A DNA stretch of 5,158 bases, from assembly GCA_007127495.1 (NCBI GenBank), contig SKZG01000389.1, forward strand, positions 1-5,158, read 5' to 3'. Of the stretch, positions 1-5,158 are shown piece by piece; positions within the stretch are counted from its first letter, which is position 1; the number at the start of each line of letters is the position of its first letter. Under the pieces are notes generated by a model. It saw nothing but the letters and a program-made list of their open reading frames with translations. It was not told where the DNA came from and ran no database searches. A program made the position numbers and the translations under genes. The DNA comes from Planctomycetales bacterium (GTDB taxonomy: Bacteria; Planctomycetota; Planctomycetia; Pirellulales; Thermoguttaceae).

Positions 1-179
1 AGGGCCCCGCCCGTGAGGCCGGCCAGCGCGCCGAACACCGCGCCGGCCAAGGCGGCGTGGGCCACGCAAATCCCCAGGAACGGAATACGCATGCCCACAA
101 TGTACACGCCCAACATACCCGTCGAGGCGCCCGCAATCACGCCCGCACACATCACCGGCGCCCAGAACAGCAGGTCCAT
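1..179 (-). CDS. Metal ABC transporter permease (ABC-3/ZnuB-like), N-terminal part only
   Basis: This is the membrane subunit of a metal-ion ABC importer. Only the first 59 codons are in the window; the rest lies beyond base 1. The reading frame begins MDLLFWAPVMCAG and continues with hydrophobic, Gly/Ala-rich sequence that would form the first one or two membrane helices. Residues 24-50 carry the pattern typical of ABC-3 family permeases: G-x-Y-x-V, an Arg, then P-F-L-G and A-H-A-A-L-A-G, with His41 in the conserved A-H position. The ATG (179-177) overlaps the TGA of the upstream ATPase gene by one base (TGATG), and a strong GGAGG lies seven bases upstream. Both support this start and translational coupling. 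The family call is good. The transported ion (zinc, manganese or iron) cannot be told from this fragment. Confidence 0.85.
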   Translation of the reverse strand, partial: MDLLFWAPVMCAGVIAGASTGMLGVYIVGMRIPFLGICVAHAALAGAVFGALAGLTGGA

Positions 180-1027
180 CAGTCGTCCTCCGTTGCGGCG
201 GGCACGAGCAGTTGCCGGCCGCCCATGCAAACGGCGCGCAGCCCGCGGCCGTAAATGGCCGCAACGCGTTCGGGCGTCAGCACGTCGGCGGCCGTTCCGC
301 AGGCGGCCACCGCGCCGCGGTCGAGCAGCACAATTCGATGGCAGCTTGGCGGGATCGTTTCCAGTTCGTGGCACACGAGCACGATGGTCATGCGCTGCTC
401 GCGGTAGAGGCTTTCCAGCGTGGCGACGATCTGCTCGCGCCAGTACAGGTCGAGGTTCGCGGCCGGCTCATCGAGGAGCAGCACCTCGGGCTGCTGGGCC
501 ATGGCCATAGCCAAGAGGGCCTTGCGCTGTTCGCCTCCGGAAAGGAGGCTGTACGGTTGCCGCGCAAACGGGGCGAGCCCCAGCCGTTCGATCCAGTGGT
601 CGATGGTGCGCCAATCGTCGCGGCGGAGCGGCCGGAACAGGCCGGCCGCGCCCGTCCGACCGGTGGCCACCACCTCGCGTACGGTCAGCGGCATTTCGCT
701 GCCCGGCGCGAGAAGTTGCGCCAAGTAGGCCACGCGGCGCCGAAGCCGTGCCAGCGGGGCCGCCCCGGGGCCCGAAACCGGCAGGCCCAGCACGCACACC
801 GAACCCGACGTCGGACGCACCAAACCGTTGAGGGTCTTCAGCAGCGTACTCTTTCCCGCGCCGTTCGGCCCGAGCACGGTCACCACTTCGCCCGGCGCAA
901 CGGCAAGCCGATCGACGCTCAGCAGGGTTCGCCGTCCCCGCACCACGCGTAGGCGGTCGATGTCGATGGCGGCGGCCTGGACGGAATCGTTCAGCAGCGG
1001 CTGAGTGAGGGGAAAAGTCGCCGTCAT
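179..1027 (-). CDS. Metal ABC transporter ATP-binding protein
   Basis: This 282-aa protein is the cytoplasmic ATPase that powers the importer. All ABC motifs are intact: Walker A GPNGAGKST at 53-61, Q-loop Gln104, signature LSGGEQ at 162-167, Walker B VLLLDE at 182-187 with catalytic Glu187, D-loop around NLD 191-193, and switch His220. The length is slightly above the roughly 250 aa usual for ZnuC-type subunits because of about 20 extra N-terminal residues before the first beta strand. The TVREVVATGR stretch (115-124) is typical of ATPases serving metal and iron-chelate importers. The start codon at 1027 overlaps the stop of the receptor gene as ATGA, and GAGG lies about ten bases upstream. 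The position between receptor and ABC-3 permease points to metal uptake. The sequence alone would not exclude an iron-chelate ATPase. Confidence 0.93.
   Translation of the reverse strand: MTATFPLTQPLLNDSVQAAAIDIDRLRVVRGRRTLLSVDRLAVAPGEVVTVLGPNGAGKSTLLKTLNGLVRPTSGSVCVLGLPVSGPGAAPLARLRRRVAYLAQLLAPGSEMPLTVREVVATGRTGAAGLFRPLRRDDWRTIDHWIERLGLAPFARQPYSLLSGGEQRKALLAMAMAQQPEVLLLDEPAANLDLYWREQIVATLESLYREQRMTIVLVCHELETIPPSCHRIVLLDRGAVAACGTAADVLTPERVAAIYGRGLRAVCMGGRQLLVPAATEDD
187..191 (-). promoter_or_regulatory. Shine-Dalgarno site (GGAGG) of the permease gene
   Basis: On the minus strand GGAGG lies seven bases before the ATG at 179-177, inside the last codons of the ATPase gene. It is the best ribosome binding site in the window and fixes the start of the truncated permease. 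It also fits re-initiation by ribosomes that finish the ATPase gene at the TGATG junction. Confidence 0.7.
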
Positions 1028-1929
1028 GGCCGGGCCGCCTCAATCAGGGCCGTTACGTTGCGCCGGACCAGGCGGTCGAACGCCTCGGGGCCGTCCACTT
1101 CGGGGAAGTTGCCGAATACGACGACCCGGGCGCCCAGGCGGTCGGCCAGGGCGTCGGCCAGTTGCCGGCCTTCGGGCAAATTGGCAACGATCAGTCGAAC
1201 GCCGTCTTCCAGCCCCCGCTGCACGGCCTCGTTGATTTGGCTGGGCAGGGCCGTGTCGGCCGCTGAGAAGGTACCCACCACGTCGAGCCCCAACAACCGG
1301 CAGAACGAGGCTTGATGCCCACTGGCCAGCACCGGCGCGCCGTCGAGGTTGGCCGCGACGATTTCGCCGCGAGCCCACGCGCTCAGCGCGTCCATACGAT
1401 CGAGCACGCCGGCCAGCCGGGCGTCGGCGTTTTCGTGAGCAAGGAGGCCGGCGGCCACGAACGCGTCGGCCGCTTGCCGGCTCACGGCTGCGTACGTGGC
1501 CGGTTCGCAAAGTCCGCCGGCCGCGCCGACGGCAACCACCGGGGGCGGCTCGCGTCCACTACCGCGAAAGCGCGCGTCGAGCGATTGCTGGAAGTCCATT
1601 CGCAACAGCAGGCGGCACTCCATCGCCCGGCGAACGAGGCTCGGCCGGAGGTCGAAATGCCCCGGACACATACCCGGCTCGGCCAGCACAACCAGCGGGG
1701 CCGCATCGCCCAACAGGTCGGTCGCGACGGCTGCCAGATACGGGCTGGACACGGCGACTGCGGGCACATTGGGCTCGCCCTCGGCATCCGAGGCCCCCGC
1801 CGATCCGCCGGCCGGCCTGGTGCACCCCAGGCCGAAGGCCGCCACCAGCATCGCGAGGACACCAAGAGGCCCCAGCAGCGCCGGGACAGGGCCACTTGGG
1901 GCACGAATGTAGGCCGCGCTTGGTTTCAT
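1024..1929 (-). CDS. Metal ABC transporter substrate-binding lipoprotein (ZnuA-like, atypical ligands)
   Basis: This 301-aa protein is the extracytoplasmic receptor that would capture the metal and deliver it to the permease. A hydrophobic segment at about 17-35 ends in GLGC with Cys36, a degenerate lipobox. A Gly/Ser/Ala-rich linker follows and then the domain from about residue 55. GHFDLRPS (90-97) corresponds to the first metal-ligand motif of the ZnuA/TroA family, with His91. SGHQASFCRLLGL (203-215) corresponds to a later ligand motif, with His205. By eye, the family's second His (usually PHxWxDP) is replaced near GLCEP (139-143), the acidic ligand is Asn250 (ANLPE), and the later Asp is Asn274. 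The frame stays open upstream to 2505, but that part is antisense to the methyltransferase gene. The ATG at 1929 is preferred because GGAGAG precedes it by seven bases and the signal sequence follows. It is the first gene of the operon. The fold is confident; the metal is unknown. Confidence 0.85.
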   Translation of the reverse strand: MKPSAAYIRAPSGPVPALLGPLGVLAMLVAAFGLGCTRPAGGSAGASDAEGEPNVPAVAVSSPYLAAVATDLLGDAAPLVVLAEPGMCPGHFDLRPSLVRRAMECRLLLRMDFQQSLDARFRGSGREPPPVVAVGAAGGLCEPATYAAVSRQAADAFVAAGLLAHENADARLAGVLDRMDALSAWARGEIVAANLDGAPVLASGHQASFCRLLGLDVVGTFSAADTALPSQINEAVQRGLEDGVRLIVANLPEGRQLADALADRLGARVVVFGNFPEVDGPEAFDRLVRRNVTALIEAARP

Positions 1930-1933
1930 GCGT

Positions 1934-1962
1934 TTGCTCTCCGGGAGGGTTCTTGGTATTAT
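1934..1962 (+). promoter_or_regulatory. Candidate sigma-70-type promoter of the methyltransferase gene
   Basis: TTGCTC (1934-1939) and TATTAT (1957-1962) are spaced by 17 bases, with TG at 1954-1955 giving an extended -10. The predicted start near 1969 leaves a leader of about 40 bases before the ATG at 2008. The -10 box overlaps the minus-strand -10 of the divergent operon by five bases, so both promoters could not be bound by polymerase at once. This is a consensus match only. Confidence 0.4.
1937..1942 (-). promoter_or_regulatory. Shine-Dalgarno site (GGAGAG) of the substrate-binding protein gene
   Basis: On the minus strand GGAGAG sits seven bases before the ATG at 1929-1927. It decides the start of the receptor gene against the much longer open frame that runs on to 2505, because the signal-peptide-like residues begin directly after this ATG. 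Confidence 0.6.
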
Positions 1963-1987
1963 GGTCTCATTGCACGTAACACCGCAA
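1958..1987 (-). promoter_or_regulatory. Candidate sigma-70-type promoter of the metal ABC operon
   Basis: Read on the minus strand, TTGCGG (1987-1982) and CATAAT (1963-1958) are separated by 18 bases. The -10 matches TATAAT at five of six positions; the -35 keeps only the TTG. Transcription would start near 1951 and give a leader of about 20 bases that includes the GGAGAG site. The placement is right for the operon, but this is a by-eye consensus match, and planctomycete promoters are poorly defined. Confidence 0.4.
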
Positions 1988-2007
1988 CCCCTGGCCCCCC
2001 CAAACCA

Positions 2008-2628
2008 ATGCACGCCGTGCGCGATCCGCGAATCGACTTCTTTGAAAACCTTGCCAAGCATTGGGACCGGGATGGCCAATCGCCGGATGAAACCGTGGAG
2101 CGGGTTGGGCAATTGGCCGATCTCCTGTCGCTGGTGCCCGGTCAGACGATCCTCGAGGTGGGATGCGGAACCGGCCAACTGACCGGCTGGCTGGCGGAAC
2201 AGGTCGCTCCGGGCCGGGTGGTGGCCATCGACTTCGCGCCGGCCATGGTAGCACAGGCACAGGCGAAGGGCATACCCGCTGAGTTTCGCATCGCCGACGT
2301 ATGCCAGGAAGCGCCGGGCCTTCGCTGCTATGACCTGGCGCTGTGTTTTCACAGCTTTCCGCACTTCCGTGACCGGCACGCGGCGCTGTTGAACCTTGGG
2401 CGGGCGCTGAAGCCCGGCGGGCGGCTCCTTGTCATGCATCTTTGCGGCAGCGCCGCGATCAACGCCTTCCACACCGGCGTGGGCGGCGCCGTGGCAGGCG
2501 ACCATTTGCCCGACGCCGCCGAGTGGCCCCCACTACTCGACGCCGCCGGGCTGAAGCTCGTTTCGCTCACCGATCGCGATGACCTGTTTCTCATGGAAGC
2601 CGTTATGGAATCCGGGCCAGGCGATTGA
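2008..2628 (+). CDS. Class I SAM-dependent methyltransferase, substrate unknown
   Basis: This 206-aa soluble enzyme would transfer a methyl group from S-adenosylmethionine to an unidentified acceptor. It has the Rossmann-type order: motif I ILEVGCGTG at 48-56, acidic Asp75 after the second strand (VVAID), IADV at 95-98 with Asp97, YDLALCFHSFPHF at 108-120 in the motif II strand region, and LKPGGRL at 134-140. The C-terminal part (INAFH at 151-155, AVAGDHLPD at 161-169) resembles, from memory, a group of small methyltransferases in anaerobes whose substrate is not known to me. The frame is open upstream to 1312, but that part is antisense to the receptor gene. The ATG at 2008 is the first plausible start before the conserved domain and follows a candidate promoter. 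It has no clear Shine-Dalgarno site. The gene is divergent from the metal importer, which suggests but does not prove a shared regulatory context. Confidence 0.85.
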   Translation: MHAVRDPRIDFFENLAKHWDRDGQSPDETVERVGQLADLLSLVPGQTILEVGCGTGQLTGWLAEQVAPGRVVAIDFAPAMVAQAQAKGIPAEFRIADVCQEAPGLRCYDLALCFHSFPHFRDRHAALLNLGRALKPGGRLLVMHLCGSAAINAFHTGVGGAVAGDHLPDAAEWPPLLDAAGLKLVSLTDRDDLFLMEAVMESGPGD

Positions 2629-2653
2629 CGGCGTTTCTCAGGCCGGGTAGTCT
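2625..2653 (+). promoter_or_regulatory. Weak candidate promoter upstream of the MMPL gene
   Basis: TTGACG (2625-2630, five of six to the -35 consensus) lies 17 bases before TAGTCT (2648-2653), which is a poor -10 with only three of six matches. It overlaps the stop codon of the methyltransferase gene. The rest of the 125-base gap (2629-2753) shows no convincing terminator and no other gene. The MMPL gene may therefore have its own promoter, be read through from the methyltransferase gene, or both. Confidence 0.2.
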
Positions 2654-2753
2654 GAAGAGTTTGCCGCTTCATCGCGGAGCGTTGGCCCCCGCGGCCCGCC
2701 CAAAGCGACGTGGCCCTCAATGAACGCACGATGGATTGCGAGTTGAACGACCC

Positions 2754-5120
2754 ATGACGCCGTCTTTCCACGCTAGAATCGGCCGCCCACTCATGCTGAT
2801 CGTTCTACTTTCACTGCCCTTGGTGGGGTGGGGGGTACACCAGGCGTTCCGCACGGCCAATAACAATGTGCGGCAGTGGTTGCCCGAGGGGTTTCCGGAA
2901 ACCGAAACCTACAACCGGTTTCGTGCCGTTTTCGGGTCAGACGACTTCGCCGTGGTAAGCTGGGAAGGCTGTACGCTCGACGACCCCCGTCTGGAAGAGT
3001 TCGCCCAAGCCGTCGTATCGCCGCGCGGGCAGCCGCAACAGGATGAAATCACCCGCTGGTTTTCGCGAGTTATCACCGGCCCAAGGGCGATTGCCATCCT
3101 GACCGAAGGGCCTTTCGATATTTCCGTGGAAGAAGCCATCGCACGATTCCAGGGCACTTTGATCGGTCCCGACGGCGAGACGACCTGCGCGGTCATCACC
3201 CTTTCAGCGGCGGGAAACGCCAACCGGACTGCGGCCCTCCACGCAATCGAACAGCTCGCCATCGAACGCTTCGGTATTCCCAAGGCCGAGTTGCGGCTCG
3301 GTGGCGACGCGATCATCAACGCGGCGATCGACCTCGAAAGCGAGCGGGCCGTTCGACGATGGATCGGCCTCTCCTGGGCCGTTGCCCTGGCCGCTGCCTG
3401 GCTATGCCTGCGAAGCGTCAAACTCATGGCCATGATATTCAGCGTAGCCGTTTATAGCTCGGCCGTGGCAACGTCCCTTGTCTATTTCACGGGCGGCACG
3501 ATGAATCTTGTGATGGTGGTGGTTCCCGTACTCATTTACGTGTTGGCGCTCTCCGCCTGTGTCCATTTGGCCAACTACTATTACGATGCCGTACACGAGG
3601 GCGGCCGCGCGGGGGCGCCCCAGCGCAGCCTGGCTGCGGGCTGGCTGCCCTGTGCCCTTTCCGCGGGCACCACGGCGCTCGGGCTCGTTTCCTTGTGTGT
3701 GAGCCAGGTCATTCCTATCCGGATGTTCGGCATCTACGCGTCGGTCGGCATGCTCGTTAGCCTGGGATTCCTGGTGCTCATGCTGCCGGCGATGCTCGAG
3801 TTGTGGCCGCCTCCGTTCCGCCGTCACTCACACGCGCGCGCGTGGTGGCGCCGCCGCTTACTCCGCCCGGTTGCGCGCAGTATCTCTCGATTCCGATTGC
3901 TCATCCTAGCAGCCGGCCTACCCGTCCTCGGGCTCTTGGCGGTCGGCGTCGCCTTTGTGCAAACTTCGGTCGCACCGGGGCGGTTCTTCCCGGAGGAGGG
4001 ACGCTGGTCGCGCAATGCCGCATGGCTTCAGGAAAACATCGGGCCGACCGTACCGTTTGAGGTTCTCCTCCAGTTCCCCAGGCTTCCTTCGCCGGAGAAT
4101 CCCGACGATCCTTATCCACTGACGTTTCTCGAACGACTCGAATTGGTGCAACGTGTCGCTGAAGTCGTCCGATCCGTCGACCAGGTGGGCGGAACCCTTT
4201 CGCCGGCTACGTTCGGGCCAACAGAGCAACCACTCGACGAGCCCGCCGAGCCGGGCATGGAACTCGGCCCCGCCGCGCGGGCCATACCACGAATCCTGGG
4301 TATGGGCGACCCGCAAAGGCTGCAACGGAGTGTTCTGAATCGTCGTCTACTCCGGTATCGTGAGCACTTTGAGGAGACCAGCTATCTGAAACGCGTCGAG
4401 GGCGAGGAACAATGGCGCATCAGTGCTCGGGTTTACAGCCTAGCGGGCGTGGACTACGATTTATTGCTTGACGAGGTCCAGCGGCGCGTCGATACCCAAC
4501 TGGCGGAAGAAGATCTTGACCGCGAAGTCGTCCGGCCCGTCTATACGGGAGTGGTGCCGCTGGTGTTCGTCGCCCAGCGCGAACTGCTCGACGGGCTTTT
4601 CAAGAGCTTCTGCCTTGCGTTTGCCCTGATTGCCGTCGTCATGACGTTTTTGCTGCGCAGCCCGACGGCGGGGCTGATGTCGATGATTCCCAACGCCTTT
4701 CCCGCAATCGTCACGTTCGGGACCATGGGGTGGTTGGGGATTCTTGTCGACGTCGGCGCCATGATGACCGCTAGCGTGGCGCTCGGTATCGCAGTGGACG
4801 ACACACTGCATTTCCTTGCGTGGTTCCGGCGCAGCCGCGCGGCCGGGCACTCGCGGCAGGCGGCCATCATCAACGCCTACGACCGCTGCGCCGTGGCCAT
4901 GACACAAACGACGGTCATCGCCGGCCTGGGGTTGGTCGTCTTCCTGCTCAGCGATTTTCAACCGGTTTCTCAGTTCGGCCTGCTCATGGCGATATTGCTT
5001 GCCGCCGCACTGGTCGGCGATTTGGTGCTGCTGCCGGCCCTTTTGGCAACGAAGATCGGCGAAGGGTTTGCCCCGTCAAAACGCGCCGCAACGCCTTCGG
5101 AGCAACCCAGCGGGTTTTAG
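2754..5120 (+). CDS. RND/MMPL family membrane transporter, Planctomycetes-like
   Basis: This 788-aa inner-membrane protein has the duplicated RND/MMPL layout. Approximate segments are TM1 12-30, extracytoplasmic loop 31-203, TM2-TM6 within 204-350, a basic cytoplasmic linker (355-378), TM7 381-402, loop 403-615, and TM8-TM12 within 616-765. Family members move lipids or other hydrophobic molecules, usually driven by protons. The second half keeps the typical TM10 motif GIAVDDTLHF with Asp682-Asp683. The matching place in the first half reads LSACVHLANYYYD, with Ser267-Ala268 and no acidic pair. The size suits a complete single-chain member such as the hopanoid-transporter-like or planctomycete MMPL group. 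The ATG at 2754 is chosen because TM1 follows directly; an in-frame TTG at 2736 would add six residues. Neither has a good ribosome site. No membrane-fusion or outer-membrane partner gene is visible, and the substrate is unknown. Confidence 0.9.
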   Translation: MTPSFHARIGRPLMLIVLLSLPLVGWGVHQAFRTANNNVRQWLPEGFPETETYNRFRAVFGSDDFAVVSWEGCTLDDPRLEEFAQAVVSPRGQPQQDEITRWFSRVITGPRAIAILTEGPFDISVEEAIARFQGTLIGPDGETTCAVITLSAAGNANRTAALHAIEQLAIERFGIPKAELRLGGDAIINAAIDLESERAVRRWIGLSWAVALAAAWLCLRSVKLMAMIFSVAVYSSAVATSLVYFTGGTMNLVMVVVPVLIYVLALSACVHLANYYYDAVHEGGRAGAPQRSLAAGWLPCALSAGTTALGLVSLCVSQVIPIRMFGIYASVGMLVSLGFLVLMLPAMLELWPPPFRRHSHARAWWRRRLLRPVARSISRFRLLILAAGLPVLGLLAVGVAFVQTSVAPGRFFPEEGRWSRNAAWLQENIGPTVPFEVLLQFPRLPSPENPDDPYPLTFLERLELVQRVAEVVRSVDQVGGTLSPATFGPTEQPLDEPAEPGMELGPAARAIPRILGMGDPQRLQRSVLNRRLLRYREHFEETSYLKRVEGEEQWRISARVYSLAGVDYDLLLDEVQRRVDTQLAEEDLDREVVRPVYTGVVPLVFVAQRELLDGLFKSFCLAFALIAVVMTFLLRSPTAGLMSMIPNAFPAIVTFGTMGWLGILVDVGAMMTASVALGIAVDDTLHFLAWFRRSRAAGHSRQAAIINAYDRCAVAMTQTTVIAGLGLVVFLLSDFQPVSQFGLLMAILLAAALVGDLVLLPALLATKIGEGFAPSKRAATPSEQPSGF

Positions 5121-5135
5121 TACCTTACGTCGCAA

Positions 5136-5158
5136 CGTGCGCGCGGCGGGCGCGCATG
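5136..5158 (+). terminator. GC-rich hairpin after the MMPL gene, possible terminator
   Basis: Bases 5136-5144 and 5150-5158 can pair as a nine-base stem of CG pairs with one G-U wobble, around the five-base loop GGCGG. The hairpin begins 15 bases after the TAG stop codon. The window ends at its last base, so a following T-run, which an intrinsic terminator needs, cannot be checked. A stem this rich in alternating GC could also arise by chance in such DNA. Confidence 0.35.

Noticed and set aside
212..952. 246-codon plus-strand open frame opposite the ATPase gene
   Set aside because: It is antisense to a gene with every ABC motif intact. Its translation is a low-complexity mix of Arg, His, Gly and Gln without a recognisable domain, as expected for the shadow of a GC-rich gene.
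1920..1963. Two similar 11-base stretches (TTGGTTTCATG and TTGGTATTATG) 33 bases apart as a regulator site
   Set aside because: The first copy is the coding start of the receptor gene and the second is the promoter core. Two mismatches in 11 bases and no symmetry make chance the simpler explanation.
1312..2007. N-terminal extension of the methyltransferase frame to 438 aa
   Set aside because: The added part is antisense to the receptor gene and shows no domain. The conserved methyltransferase region begins after ATG 2008, and a candidate promoter lies between.
1930..2505. N-terminal extension of the substrate-binding protein frame to 493 aa
   Set aside because: The added 192 residues are antisense to the methyltransferase. 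The signal sequence and a good ribosome site fall at the internal ATG 1929.
2653..2671. TGAAG/CTTCA hairpin between methyltransferase and MMPL genes as a terminator
   Set aside because: The stem has only five pairs with a nine-base loop and no T-run, too weak for an intrinsic terminator.
3402..3827. 141-codon minus-strand frame with many His residues
   Set aside because: The His run is the antisense reading of Met/Val codons in the membrane helices of the MMPL gene (ATGGTGGTGG around 3512), not a metal-binding protein.
4461..4961. 166-codon minus-strand open frame inside the MMPL gene
   Set aside because: It lies opposite the conserved TM8-TM12 region of the transporter and its translation is a His/Asp/Arg-rich low-complexity sequence typical of an antisense shadow.

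Overview
The window is GC-rich and almost fully coding. It holds four protein-coding genes or gene parts in two divergent blocks: a three-gene metal ABC transporter operon read leftwards (about 1929 to 1), and a methyltransferase followed by a large RND/MMPL membrane protein read rightwards (2008 to 5120). The long membrane protein resembles, from memory, the MMPL/RND proteins common in Planctomycetes. The GC content and the weak or absent Shine-Dalgarno sites before both rightward genes also fit that phylum. This assignment is an inference from family resemblance, not from a search.

Left block, minus strand. A substrate-binding protein of the zinc/manganese (ZnuA-like) class is followed by its ATPase and then by an ABC-3 (ZnuB-like) permease cut off by the window edge. 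The junctions are ATGA and TGATG overlaps, so the three are almost certainly one translationally coupled transcript. Together they would form an importer: a membrane-anchored periplasmic receptor, a membrane channel and a cytoplasmic motor. The receptor keeps the general fold signature, but several usual metal ligands appear replaced and it has an unusual CPGHFD motif, so the metal is uncertain.

Centre, 1930-2007. This 78-base divergent intergenic region carries plausible sigma-70-type promoters on both strands. Their -10 elements overlap, so the importer and the methyltransferase may be expressed in competition or under one shared regulator.

Right block, plus strand. A class I SAM-dependent methyltransferase of unknown substrate (206 aa) is followed after about 125 bases by a 788-aa RND/MMPL-type protein. 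It has a twelve-helix architecture, two large extracytoplasmic loops and an Asp-Asp pair only in its second half. A GC-rich hairpin follows its stop codon at the window end and may be a terminator. I found no mobile element, CRISPR array, tRNA or rRNA, and no clear sign of a wholly new system. The most interesting points are the atypical metal receptor and its divergent pairing with a methyltransferase.
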